Shown one piece after another: positions 49,401 through 58,184 of a stretch of 64,000 nucleotides of DNA. The stretch comes from Burkholderiales bacterium. GTDB taxonomy: Bacteria > Pseudomonadota > Gammaproteobacteria > Burkholderiales > SG8-41. Under the pieces are notes generated by a model that made no database searches, was not told where the DNA came from, and worked only from the letters and a program-made list of their open reading frames with translations. The first letter of the stretch is position 1. Each line of letters begins with the position of its first letter. Location: positions 1 to 64,000 of the forward strand of contig JAIETP010000008.1 of the NCBI GenBank assembly GCA_019744975.1, read 5' to 3'. The translations under genes and the position numbers were made by a program.

Positions 49401-52400
49401 GCATTGCCGGTCCGGGCACGGTTGTGCTGCCGGCAGGGCAGACGCTGGCCACGGCCGGTGGCGGCGGCAGCCGTACTCTGGTCAACGTCACCTTCAACAA
49501 CAACGGCACCTTCGACAGCGGCAGCAACGGCAGTGTGCTGGTCAATGACAACTCGGTGTTCAACAACGCCGGGCTGTACCGCTTCCTGAACGCAGGCAAT
49601 TTCATCAGCCGCAATTCGGGCGCAGGCACCTTCAACAACACCGGCACCATCCAGGTCGGCGGTGCCTTTCCGAACAACATCAACAATGTGACCTTCACCA
49701 ACACCGGTGGCATCCTGGACAGCGGCACCGGAACGCTGAACCTGAATGCCGGCGGCAGCCACTCCGGTGCGCTGACGATGCAGGGCAGCAATGTGTTCCT
49801 CGCCGGCGGCACCCACGATTTTGCCGACGGCGCGACCGTGGCCGGGCGGCTCAATGTGGATGGCGGCACGGCGAGTTTCGGCACGGTGACCACCAACGGA
49901 CTGGTGACCTACGACGGCGTCGGCTTCAATGTCACCGCGGCCGACACGCTGACTTTGAACGGCGGCATGAACTGGACCGCCGGCGATATCGGCGGCCCCG
50001 GCACCATCGTGCTGCCTGCCGGGCAGACGCTGGCGATGAGTAATGCCGGCAACCGCGCCATGGTCAATGTGGTGTTCAACAACAACGGCACGGTGACCAG
50101 CCAGATCGGGGCGCAACTGCTGATCAACGACGGGTCGGTGTTCAACAATGCGGGTGTGTACCGCTTTCTTGACAGCAGCGTGATCAACCGTACTTCCGGC
50201 ACTGGCGCCTTCAACAACACCGGCGAAATCGAAGTGGTCGGCGCCTTCAACGGTTTTGTCAGCGGTGTGGCCCTCACCAACACCAGCGGCACACTCGACA
50301 GCGGTACCGGCATGTTGAGGCTGGACGCCAGCGGCACACATTCAGGCGCGCTGACGCTGCAGGGTACCAACGTGCAGTTGAACGCCGGCACGCACACTTT
50401 CGCCGACGGCACCACGGTGTCGGGCACGCTGAACGTGCAGGGCAGTGCCACCGCCAGCTTCGGCACCGTGACCATGAACGGGCTGGTGAATTACAGCAAC
50501 GGTGGTTTCAATGTCACTGCCGGCGATACGCTGACGCTCAACGCCGGCATGAACTGGACAGGTGCCGGCATCAGCGGGCCGGGTGCGATCACGCTGCCGG
50601 CGGGGCAGACGCTGGCGATCAGCGCGGGTGGTGGCAGTGCCCTGGTCAACGTTACTTTCAACAACAATGGCACGGTGACCAGCCAGATCAACGGCGGCAG
50701 CGTGCTGATCAATGATGGTTCGGTGTTCAACAACGCCGGGGTGTTCCGCTTCCTGACCGGTGACGCCATCAACCGCACTTCGGGCACCGGTGTCTTCAAC
50801 AACACCGGAGAAATTGAAGTGGGTGGTGCCTTCACCGCCTCGATGGCCAATGTGACGTTTACCAATACCGCAGGGACACTCGACAGCGGCACCGGCACGC
50901 TGAATCTGAATGCCGGCGGCAGTCATTCGGGAGCACTGACGATGCAGGGTACTGGAGTGCAGATGAGTGGCGGCACACATGATTTTGCCGATACCACCAC
51001 CGTGGCCGGGCAGCTCAATGTGTCCGCAGGCGGCATCGCCAACTTCGGCACGGTGACCACCAACGGGCTGGTGAGCTACAGCAGCGGCGGTTCCGGATTC
51101 AATGTGACCGCGGGCGACACGCTGACGCTCAATGCCGGCATGAACTGGGCTGGCGGCGGCAATGTCAGCGGGCCGGGCACGGTCACGCTGCCGGCGGGGC
51201 AGACGCTGGCGATGGCCGGCGGTGGCGGCAACCGCGCGCTGGTCAATGTGACTTTCAACAACAACGGCACGGTGACCAGCCAGCTTGGTACGCAAGGCCT
51301 GCTGGTGAATGACGGTACGGTTTTCAACAACGCCGGGATGTATCGTTTTCTGAGTGGCGATTTCATCACCCGCAACTCGGGTACGGGCACTTTCAACAAC
51401 ACTGGCGAGATTGAAGTGGGCGGCGCGTTCACCGGCACCATGAACAACGTGGTTTTCAGCAATACCAGCGCCACGCTGGATGCCGGTACCGGCATCTTCA
51501 ATCTCGATGGCGGCGGCAGCTACACCGGTACGATGACCTTGCAGGGCGCCAACGTACGTCTGAATGGCGGCACCCACAATATTGCCGACGGCGTGACGGT
51601 GGCGGGACAGCTCAATGTGACTAGCGGCGCGACCGCCAACTTTGGCACGGTGATCACCAACGGGCTGGTGAATTACGCGGCTACCGGTCTCAACGTCACC
51701 GCAGGCGACACGCTGACACTGAATGGCGGCATGAACTGGACGAGCGGCAACGTCAGTGGGCCAGGTACGGTCACGTTGCCTGCCGGGCAGACGCTGGCAA
51801 TGACCAACACCAGTACCCATGCACTGGTCAACGCCACCTTCAACAACAATGGCACCGTGACCAGCCAGATCGGTGGCCAGAACCTGCTGATCAACGATGG
51901 TTCCGTCTTCAACAACGCCGGGGTGTACCGCTTCCTTGGCAGCGATGCCATCGCCCGTACGTCCGGTGCCGGCACCTTCAACAACACCGGCACCATGCAG
52001 GTGGTCGGCGCTTTCACCGGCACCGTCAACGATGTGGCGTTCAGCAACACCGGCGGCACACTGGATAGCGGCGCCGGCACGCTGAATCTGACTCCCGGCG
52101 GCAATCATTCCGGCGCGTTGACGATGCAGGGTGGCAATGTGCGGCTGGCTGCCGGTACGCACAACTTTGCGGATGGCACGACGGTGGCCGGGCAACTCAA
52201 TGTGGCCGGCGGCACCGCAAGCTTCGGTACGGTGACGACGAATGGTCTGGTGAATTACACCGCGGGCGGCTTGAATATAACCGCGGGCGACACGCTGACG
52301 CTCAATGGCGGCATGAACTGGGTGACCGGCGCGAACATTTTCGGCCCCGGCGCGATTACCCTGCCGACGGGACAGACCATGGCCATGACCAATGCCGGCG

Positions 52401-53968
52401 GGAACGCCCTGGTCAACGCCATCTTCAACAACAATGGCACGGTGACCAGTCAGTTCAACGCCGGCCAGAACTTTTTGCTGAACGATGGTACGGTCTTCAA
52501 CAATGCCGGCGTGTATCGCTTCCTCGATACCAACACCATTGTCCGCACTTCGGGGGTGGGCACTTTCAACAACAGCGGCACGCTGCAGGTGAACGGTGCT
52601 TTCACCGGCACCATGAACAATGTGGTGTTCAGCAACAACGGCGGCACCCTCGACAGCGGCGCCGGTACGCTTAACATCAATGTCGGCGGCGCACATTCCG
52701 GCACGATGACTGTCCAGGGCGCTGATGTCCGTTTCAACGCCGGTACACACATTTTCACGACAGCGAGTTTTGCCGGTAGCGGGGCCATCAATATTCAAGG
52801 TGCGGGTTTTACGCTGAGCAATACCAACTGGAATCGCCCGTTCAACCTGACTTCTGGCACGGTAACCATTCCGGCGGCAACCACCACCACGGTTCCCGCC
52901 GGCGCCAATATCGCCATCAATCATGCGGTCGGTGGCACCGGCACAATGCTGAACCAGGGTACCGTGGATTTGAGCGGGGGTTCGCTGGCGGGAACGCTGA
53001 ACAATCAGGGCGCGCTGAATCTGACGTCGGGCAATACGACGGTGGGCGGCGGCATCTCGATGGTTTCGGGCGCGATCAACGTGGCGACCGCGCGTACGCT
53101 GAATGTCGCCGGCACCGGTGTTGACTGGCAGGGCGGCACATTGTCCGGCGCCGGCAGCTACAACCTGACCGGCGGCCTGGCGATCACCGGCGGCGGCGCG
53201 CGGGTGCTCAACGGTCCGACGCTGAATCTCGGCGCGACCACGCTGGGTGGCTCGCTGAACGTGCAATCCGGCGCACTCAACTTCGGCGGCATCGCCACCA
53301 TCGGCCCGGCGGCGACGCTGGAGTTGACCGGCGGCACGGTGACCGGTGCGCTGGCCGTCGATGTGCAGGGACTGCTCAAGATGAATGGTGGTGTGCTCAA
53401 CGCGGCCTCGGTGGGTCTGGTGCCCGGCGCAACCCTCAGCGGCAGCGGCGGCACGATCAATGCGCCGGTCGTCAACGGCGGCACTGTCGCGGTCGGCGCT
53501 TCGCCGGGCACGCTGGTGGTCAACGGCAATTATTCGCAGACACCGACCGGCGTGTTGAATGTCGAGCTAGGCGGCACCACGCAGGGCGTCAACTACGATC
53601 TGTTGCAGGTCAACGGCACGGCGAGCCTGGGCGGCACGATGAACGTATCGATGTTCGGCGGCTTCACCGGAGCGGTAGGCAATGTCTTTGATGTCATCAC
53701 CTACACCAGTCGTACCGGAGATTTCACCACCATCAATTTCCCCCCCGGTTTTGGCATGAGCGCCGCGCCCAACGCCACTTTCTACCAACTGGCGCTGGCC
53801 TCGGTGCCGGCAGTTGCCGCTGGTCCGGGCGGTGCGACCGAGGCCGCGATACTCAAGCTGCTGGCTGGCGAGACCAAGATCCTCAACGACAAATTCCTCG
53901 CGACGGTTGATGCCGGCAAACAACCGGAAGAGGAAGAAAAGAAAGGCGCGGTGCTCGAATGCATCTGA
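46409..53968 (+). CDS. FHA-type two-partner secretion adhesin (TpsA)
   Basis: 2519 residues. An extended signal region of about 55 residues ends LSWTAGAMA before NPTG. The TPS/haemagglutination-activity domain (about 55-200) includes VNPHGIVFGQGSVINTAGFV. Residues about 575-2130 hold eight repeats of about 195 residues, each with FNNNGT, INDGSVFNNAGVYRF, GTFNNTG and NVTAGDTLTLN blocks, which should form a beta-helix. The C-terminus is charged (EEEEKK) and ends with a single cysteine two residues from the end. There is no ribosome-binding site before ATG 46409. The FecR-domain gene overlaps by ten bases and the transporter gene follows. Confidence 0.92.
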   Translation: MPASSTRKTRSNLSRFKVHPLAERGAFPWGSFRRFVLRPIAFAVMLSWTAGAMANPTGAQVAAGAASFQTSGKTLTVTNTPGTILNWSSFSIAAGEVTRFQQQSALSAVLNRVTGANPSSILGTLSSNGRVFLVNPHGIVFGQGSVINTAGFVASTLNISDADFLAGRMKFEGGGHGVLRNEGAIQAAGDIFLVGPRIENAGLIKSDNGSVLLAAGQAITITSPDAHGVQFALQAPTDSALNLGVIEAKNAAGMFAGTLKHSGDIRATSASVDASGRVVLAAQKDAILDGNATINVDNIAGKGGAVQITGERVGLFDNATVTARGVAGGGTILVGGDYQGANPAVRNAARTFVGSGAVLDASATSSGDGGKIIVWADDVTRYFGSAAVRGGAQGGDGGLVEVSGKNALVFEGRVGLEAVNGRSGTLLLDPLNITVQAGAGTLDGELSAPGDPLLAFAEPDNVTTGTLSVASLQAFTTGTVELQANNNITFDAAVTMQSGVSLKAAAMNNVNVNANITTSGGGVLRLEADTDQSGAGVVNLGTATINAPLIIGDTGKEFSGNANITGNFSFGGNTQVFGQLNLSTGSMTVATGQTLSLTGGMNWATSAGINGPGTVTLPSGQTLTLAGNADRPLVNATFNNNGTVVSQDAGANLLINDGSVFNNAGVYRIVSGASITRNSGAGTFNNTGELEIGGAITGTVSNVTFTNTGGTLDSGTGTLDLGAGGSHSGALTIQGNHVRLNSGTHTFADSTTVAGRLNVVGGTASFGTVTVNGLVNYTSGGINVTAGDTLTLNGGMSWATASGISGPGTITLPTGQTLTLVSNIDRPLVNATFNNNGTVVSQDAGSNLLINDSSVFNNAGVYRFQTGGAITRNSGAGTFNNTGEVEGVAGNNQVNNVTFTNAGGTLDSGPGTLELNSGGSHSGALTMQGNNVRLNGGTHTFADSTTIAGILNVTGGGTASFGTVAANGLVNYTGGGFNVTAGDTLTLNAGMNWSEGFSIAGPGTVVLPAGQTLATAGGGGSRTLVNVTFNNNGTFDSGSNGSVLVNDNSVFNNAGLYRFLNAGNFISRNSGAGTFNNTGTIQVGGAFPNNINNVTFTNTGGILDSGTGTLNLNAGGSHSGALTMQGSNVFLAGGTHDFADGATVAGRLNVDGGTASFGTVTTNGLVTYDGVGFNVTAADTLTLNGGMNWTAGDIGGPGTIVLPAGQTLAMSNAGNRAMVNVVFNNNGTVTSQIGAQLLINDGSVFNNAGVYRFLDSSVINRTSGTGAFNNTGEIEVVGAFNGFVSGVALTNTSGTLDSGTGMLRLDASGTHSGALTLQGTNVQLNAGTHTFADGTTVSGTLNVQGSATASFGTVTMNGLVNYSNGGFNVTAGDTLTLNAGMNWTGAGISGPGAITLPAGQTLAISAGGGSALVNVTFNNNGTVTSQINGGSVLINDGSVFNNAGVFRFLTGDAINRTSGTGVFNNTGEIEVGGAFTASMANVTFTNTAGTLDSGTGTLNLNAGGSHSGALTMQGTGVQMSGGTHDFADTTTVAGQLNVSAGGIANFGTVTTNGLVSYSSGGSGFNVTAGDTLTLNAGMNWAGGGNVSGPGTVTLPAGQTLAMAGGGGNRALVNVTFNNNGTVTSQLGTQGLLVNDGTVFNNAGMYRFLSGDFITRNSGTGTFNNTGEIEVGGAFTGTMNNVVFSNTSATLDAGTGIFNLDGGGSYTGTMTLQGANVRLNGGTHNIADGVTVAGQLNVTSGATANFGTVITNGLVNYAATGLNVTAGDTLTLNGGMNWTSGNVSGPGTVTLPAGQTLAMTNTSTHALVNATFNNNGTVTSQIGGQNLLINDGSVFNNAGVYRFLGSDAIARTSGAGTFNNTGTMQVVGAFTGTVNDVAFSNTGGTLDSGAGTLNLTPGGNHSGALTMQGGNVRLAAGTHNFADGTTVAGQLNVAGGTASFGTVTTNGLVNYTAGGLNITAGDTLTLNGGMNWVTGANIFGPGAITLPTGQTMAMTNAGGNALVNAIFNNNGTVTSQFNAGQNFLLNDGTVFNNAGVYRFLDTNTIVRTSGVGTFNNSGTLQVNGAFTGTMNNVVFSNNGGTLDSGAGTLNINVGGAHSGTMTVQGADVRFNAGTHIFTTASFAGSGAINIQGAGFTLSNTNWNRPFNLTSGTVTIPAATTTTVPAGANIAINHAVGGTGTMLNQGTVDLSGGSLAGTLNNQGALNLTSGNTTVGGGISMVSGAINVATARTLNVAGTGVDWQGGTLSGAGSYNLTGGLAITGGGARVLNGPTLNLGATTLGGSLNVQSGALNFGGIATIGPAATLELTGGTVTGALAVDVQGLLKMNGGVLNAASVGLVPGATLSGSGGTINAPVVNGGTVAVGASPGTLVVNGNYSQTPTGVLNVELGGTTQGVNYDLLQVNGTASLGGTMNVSMFGGFTGAVGNVFDVITYTSRTGDFTTINFPPGFGMSAAPNATFYQLALASVPAVAAGPGGATEAAILKLLAGETKILNDKFLATVDAGKQPEEEEKKGAVLECI
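48131..52800 (+). repeat. Eight tandem repeats of about 585 bp inside the adhesin gene
   Basis: The FNNNGT codons occur at about 48320, 48905, 49491, 50075, 50657, 51253, 51838 and 52426, giving spacings of 582-596 bases. The copies differ by many substitutions and small in-frame gaps, so they are old, but stretches are still near-identical between neighbours. Confidence 0.85.
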
Positions 53969-56900
53969 CTCCGCGCAACCCGGCTGTTGTTGCCCTGCAT
54001 TCAGGCGATTATCATAAGTATTTGATTTTATTGATAAAATTAATATTTTTCACAATCGCCATATATGGCCTGTTGCTAAGCGCGCCGGCGCAGGCCCAGG
54101 TCGCGCGCGTGCTGGATACCAAAGGCACGGCGTTGGTCGAACGCAGCGGCCAGATTCCGCGCCTGCTCGGCGCCGGTGAACGGCTTGATGAGCGTGACGT
54201 GATCAACGTCGCGCGTGACTCCTGGGCGATCCTCGAATTCAACGACCAGACCCGCATCACGCTGCGGCCGAACACCGTGTTCCGCCTCGACAGTTACAAG
54301 GCCGATGCGCCGGAAGCGATGCTGCTGGGACTGGTGAAGGGTGGACTGCGCGTGGTGACCGGTTTGCTCGGCAAGCGCAATCCCTCCGGCGTCAAAGTAC
54401 AGACCGCGGTGGCGACCATCGGTATCCGCGGTACCGAGTTTGATGCGCGTTTGTGCGAAGCGGATTGTGCAGTTGAAGAACGCACGCGGCCTGCGCCGCG
54501 GCCGCTGGTGCTGCCGGTGGCGCGGGTGGTGGAGATGAATGGCGTGGTCGGTGCCGGGCGCGCCGGCGAATCAGTGCGCCTGCTGGTGCCGGGTGCGATG
54601 CTTAATGAAGGGGATGCGGTGGCCGTTGGCCGTGGCGGCAGCGCGCTGCTGGTGTTTCGTGACGGCGCGCGTGTGGCGCTGGCGCAGAACAGCCGCTTCG
54701 CGATCAACCGTTTCCGTTACAGCGAAGCGCAGCCGCGCGAAGGCTCGGCGTTTCTGACCTTGTATGACGGTTATGCACTGGTCAGCACCGGGCAACTTGC
54801 CAAGATCAGCCCTGATGCCTTTTTGTTTCGCAGCGCGCTGGGGGTGGCACGGTTTTTGGGAAGTACCGGTGGTTTTTCCGGTTGTTTGGGTGCTGCCTGT
54901 GTCTCGGGCAGTGTATCGGTAAGCTCCGATGGCGTCACGGTGTCTGGCGGAGCGAGTGCCGGTGGGGCCAGCGCCACAGGCGAAACCACTGTAGACAGCG
55001 GTGGTGTCAGCGGATCGGGCTCAGTGACTGTAGGCAACAACACGGCATCCGGATCGACCGGCACGGCCAAGCTCAATCTGCCCGGCGGCCAGCAGGTGCT
55101 GTCGAATGCCGAGCAGCTTGCGAATGAAGTGGTCGACGGCGTGCGTAATATCACTGCCGTGGTGGTGTCGACGGTTGGTAACCAGAATCAGAACTTCCAG
55201 CAACAGGTGGGTAATGTTGTAACCCAGACGCAGAACACCTTCCAAAACACCACGCAGGTGGTCACCAATGCAGCAGTGGATCAGGCGGTCAATGCGCTGA
55301 ATACGGCGACGGCACCCATCGTTGCCGAGATGACCGCGCTGCTGACGCAGATGCGCAACAACCCGCCGCAGACCGAGGCCGCCGCCCAGCAACTGTCCAC
55401 GCGTGTGACGCAGTTATCCCAGTTGCTGACCACGGCATTGAATCAGGCGAGGACTGCGGCCGGGGCGGTTGCGCAGAATGATGCTTTCCGCGCGAGTTAT
55501 GGTCTGGCAATGGCGGAATATCTGACCTTCAATTCGGTATTGGGGGCTGGAATGGCAGGGACTGGCGGCACTGGCGGAAGCCACTTTGCACAGCAGGCCA
55601 TGTACGACTCAGAAATCAACAGGATTCTTGCCGATCCCTATGCGCTGGGCAGTATCGGCTTGGTAGGTCTCTCTGCTGGAGATTTGATCGAAGCACGTAA
55701 TGCAGGTATTTACGGTGGCTCGGGTGTCATTCAGCGCGAGATCGCTTCGCACCTTGCAAGCCAGGGCAGTGCGGCGGCCAAGTCTTTTTTCAACGAAGCT
55801 CAATCAACTGCAACCACGTTCCAGCAGCGCGCAGCCGAAGAGGCGGCGCGCGTGGCTGCTGAGGCCGAGAGAATAGCCGCTGCCGCAAAAGTCGAGGCAG
55901 AGGCCAAGTTTGCTGCCCAACAGAAGATTGTCGAAGAGAAGCTCGCCCGGATCAAAGCCTTGGCTGTGTCTGCGGCGGACCGAGCCTCGTCAGCCATGAA
56001 GGAGTTGCACGCAGTTTTGGAGCGGATAAAAGGTCTTCCTGCTGACGGCGCTGCCGCAGAAACTGTTTTGGCGCAGGCGCGCAAGGACCTGACGCGAATT
56101 TCCGCAGAACTTAACGCGGTTGCAGCCTTGACTGCTGATCCGCAGTTGAGAAGCCAATTGCGACAACTTTCAGTACTCGCGACGGCGGTTATCTTGGCGC
56201 CAGGTCTGACTGGCGCGGTTGTAGCAGCGCTTGCCGTCGATGCGATAGTCGTGGCGGCACTGACGACTCTTGCCACAACCCCGGCAATGCTGGTCGCATC
56301 AGCCATGCTTTTGGAGTCGGTCGGTATGCAAGAGGCGGCTGCCGTATTACGCGGTGCTGCCGGGGATTTTCCTGATACGGCTCAGACAGTCCTGGTGGTG
56401 CGATCAATGCTGCTCAGCCTTCCTGCGACCGCAGCCTCGGCAGCAAGGCGGACAGTCGAGAACGTATTGGCGCGGTTGGAGCAGGATGCCACCCGGTTGG
56501 CAGCACAATCATCAAGGGCTGCCGCCGATGCTAAGTTCGCCAGAGCCAAAACCGATGTACAAACTACCGCCGAGATCGCTAGGATTATTACAACATTCAC
56601 TGCCAATAAGGATGTTCGGGAGGCACAGGAAAGCCTGGAAAGACTCAGGGCCGAGCTCAGCAAATTGGGTGAGCAGGGGCGTATTTTACTGGGTCAGCTT
56701 GACCGCCTTTCTTTAACTGGCGGCGATGCGGTGGCGATAATGCTTGCTTTTCTCGACGGCATGAGAAAACAGTTTTCAGCAGATCGGGGCGGCGATGCCA
56801 CCTCCAATTCAGCGCAAACATCAAATTCAGAAAAGACTGCTACAGACCCGATCGTTGTTGTCCATGATGGTGCAGTAGAGATCATTGGCCGCGGCCGTGT

Positions 56901-57258
56901 GCTGAAAGGTGAAATGCTGGCTGCGACCGGTGGTCCGATGCGTATGGCCGGCCTCGCCACTGTGCCGGATGTCAAGGTGGATCCCGATCTGTTCAAAAGC
57001 GCTGATAAAGCGGTTGATGAGGGCCTCTACGTCTGGGTCCGTGACGGCGCGGTTCGTGTGACCAAGGATGCGGAGTCGGTGGATGTTGCAGCCGGCAATG
57101 CCGCGGTGGTGACGGATCATGTGCGCCTGCTCGATGTTGTGCCGAACTTCATGCGCTTTGATGGCACGCCGCGTCCGCTGCCCAGCGGCAGCGGCTCGGT
57201 GATCGATACCTTCAGGGCGGGTGACGGGGCGATACTCAATATGTGCAGTGTGCGTTGA
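53959..57258 (+). CDS. Large FecR-domain protein of the TPS locus
   Basis: 1099 residues from ATG 53959, overlapping the adhesin end. A hydrophobic stretch (about 22-42) and APAQAQ look like a signal peptide. It is partly encoded by the AT-rich 20-mer repeat, and TTG 54022 or 54031 would give a more normal signal. Two FecR-like beta domains follow (about 47-165 and 185-290; GDAVAVGRGGSALLVFRDG). A Gly/Ser/Thr linker, a long Ala/Glu-rich coiled region (about 610-950) with one hydrophobic segment near 735-800, and a third FecR-like strip near 1000-1060 complete it. The C-terminus is NMCSVR. Role unknown; perhaps an adhesin anchor or scaffold. Confidence 0.8.
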   Translation: MHLTPRNPAVVALHSGDYHKYLILLIKLIFFTIAIYGLLLSAPAQAQVARVLDTKGTALVERSGQIPRLLGAGERLDERDVINVARDSWAILEFNDQTRITLRPNTVFRLDSYKADAPEAMLLGLVKGGLRVVTGLLGKRNPSGVKVQTAVATIGIRGTEFDARLCEADCAVEERTRPAPRPLVLPVARVVEMNGVVGAGRAGESVRLLVPGAMLNEGDAVAVGRGGSALLVFRDGARVALAQNSRFAINRFRYSEAQPREGSAFLTLYDGYALVSTGQLAKISPDAFLFRSALGVARFLGSTGGFSGCLGAACVSGSVSVSSDGVTVSGGASAGGASATGETTVDSGGVSGSGSVTVGNNTASGSTGTAKLNLPGGQQVLSNAEQLANEVVDGVRNITAVVVSTVGNQNQNFQQQVGNVVTQTQNTFQNTTQVVTNAAVDQAVNALNTATAPIVAEMTALLTQMRNNPPQTEAAAQQLSTRVTQLSQLLTTALNQARTAAGAVAQNDAFRASYGLAMAEYLTFNSVLGAGMAGTGGTGGSHFAQQAMYDSEINRILADPYALGSIGLVGLSAGDLIEARNAGIYGGSGVIQREIASHLASQGSAAAKSFFNEAQSTATTFQQRAAEEAARVAAEAERIAAAAKVEAEAKFAAQQKIVEEKLARIKALAVSAADRASSAMKELHAVLERIKGLPADGAAAETVLAQARKDLTRISAELNAVAALTADPQLRSQLRQLSVLATAVILAPGLTGAVVAALAVDAIVVAALTTLATTPAMLVASAMLLESVGMQEAAAVLRGAAGDFPDTAQTVLVVRSMLLSLPATAASAARRTVENVLARLEQDATRLAAQSSRAAADAKFARAKTDVQTTAEIARIITTFTANKDVREAQESLERLRAELSKLGEQGRILLGQLDRLSLTGGDAVAIMLAFLDGMRKQFSADRGGDATSNSAQTSNSEKTATDPIVVVHDGAVEIIGRGRVLKGEMLAATGGPMRMAGLATVPDVKVDPDLFKSADKAVDEGLYVWVRDGAVRVTKDAESVDVAAGNAAVVTDHVRLLDVVPNFMRFDGTPRPLPSGSGSVIDTFRAGDGAILNMCSVR
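54014..54033 (+). repeat. AT-rich 20-mer repeat, copy B (inside a coding region)
   Basis: Identical to 14401-14420. It lies 46 bases after the adhesin stop codon and is translated as part of the hydrophobic N-terminus of the FecR-domain protein (HKYLILL). Confidence 0.8.
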
Positions 57259-57268
57259 GTAAAAATAT

Positions 57269-57288
57269 CAATAAAAACAAATACTTAA
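57269..57288 (-). repeat. AT-rich 20-mer repeat, near copy D
   Basis: On the minus strand, TTAAGTATTTGTTTTTATTG, two mismatches from the consensus. It starts 11 bases after the stop codon of the FecR-domain gene. Confidence 0.7.
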
Positions 57289-57378
57289 TGATGACTCTCG
57301 ATCTGGCTTCAGCGGCTGCACCAGTTCCCTGTCGATCTGCTAGGATCATTACGATCATACTGGTCATGGGAGATTGCA

Positions 57379-57672
57379 ATGATCCGCGAAGCCCCCGCTG
57401 TCAAAGTGCGGCAAAACCTCGGCGAATTGCTGAACGAGGTGCAATACAAGCGCGACTCGGTGGTGATACTCAAGGATGGCAAGCCGGTAGCGGCGCTGAT
57501 CGATATCGGACTGTTCGAGCGTATCCGCGCGATGGAGACGCGGTTCACCGAAATCACCAACAAGATACAGGCTGCTTTTGCCGGCTTGAGCGATGATGAA
57601 CTGGAAACACTCATTGACGAGGCGGTGGAATACGCGCGCCGTCCGCCACGCAAGGCACGCAAATCCAAGTGA
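57379..57672 (+). CDS. Phd/YefM-type antitoxin
   Basis: 97 residues. VKVRQNLGELLNEVQYKRDS and VVILKDGKPVAALIDIGLFE match the Phd/YefM fold (N-terminal DNA-binding, then a strand turn), and the basic C-terminus would bind the PIN toxin. It is the first gene after the FecR-domain gene and overlaps the toxin by four bases. Its presence inside a secretion operon is unusual. Confidence 0.85.
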   Translation: MIREAPAVKVRQNLGELLNEVQYKRDSVVILKDGKPVAALIDIGLFERIRAMETRFTEITNKIQAAFAGLSDDELETLIDEAVEYARRPPRKARKSK

Positions 57673-58184
57673 GGATCGTACTCGACACCAACGTCCTGCT
57701 CTCGGGGCTGACCCGGGCGGATCGACCGCCGGGGATTATCCTGTCAGCCTGGCACGAGGGGCAATTCGATCTGGTGATATCGGAGCCGATGATCGAGGAG
57801 ATCCTGCGCGTTTTTCATTATCCCAAAGTGCGCAGGGTGCTCGCGAAAGCGGCCGTGACCTACGAGGATCCTCGCGAAATCACGGAAATGCTGAGATTGA
57901 GGGCGATCTTGGTGGACGTTACTGGCGTGGTGCTGCAGACGGTACCGCAAGACCCGAAGGACGCACTGGTGCTCGCAACGCTGATCGCAGCCGAAGCGGA
58001 ATGGCTGGTCACCGGCGACAAGCGGGATCTGCTGTCGCTGGGGCTGCGCAATGTCATCACGGCGCGGGATTTCCTGTCGCGGCTCGAGGCGCTGCGCCTG
58101 CCGCCCCTGGCGGAGCAGCCGCGGGCGGCCTATCGGGTGGCGCGGGAACGGCGCAAGCGTCCGGCAGCGGTCGCGCAAGCCTGA
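57669..58184 (+). CDS. PIN-domain toxin
   Basis: 171 residues from GTG 57669 (GTGA junction with the antitoxin stop). PIN acidic residues: Asp6 in VLDTNVLLSGL, Glu residues in SEPMIEEILRV (about 38-48), and Asp residues in QDPKDALVLATL and VTGDKRDLLSL. This belongs to the COG1569-type PIN toxins, longer than VapC. Its stop codon TGA overlaps a CTG that is the best start for the transporter gene, so the two reading frames are linked. Confidence 0.85.
   Translation: MRIVLDTNVLLSGLTRADRPPGIILSAWHEGQFDLVISEPMIEEILRVFHYPKVRRVLAKAAVTYEDPREITEMLRLRAILVDVTGVVLQTVPQDPKDALVLATLIAAEAEWLVTGDKRDLLSLGLRNVITARDFLSRLEALRLPPLAEQPRAAYRVARERRKRPAAVAQA

Noticed and set aside
48263..53266. Minus-strand open frames of 692 and 974 residues under the adhesin repeats
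   Set aside because: They mirror the repeated adhesin codons, contain no known motif, and repeat with the same period as the adhesin; they are shadows of the repeats.
46409..53968. CRISPR or satellite array in the repeat-rich 48-53 kb region
   Set aside because: The period is about 585 bases, the units are coding and diverged, and there are no short identical repeats with unique spacers.
57593..58180. N-terminal extension of the transporter through the PIN toxin region
   Set aside because: The translation is Arg/Gly-rich and has no domain, while the toxin frame has a clear PIN domain. The signal peptide and POTRA domains begin only after 58181.
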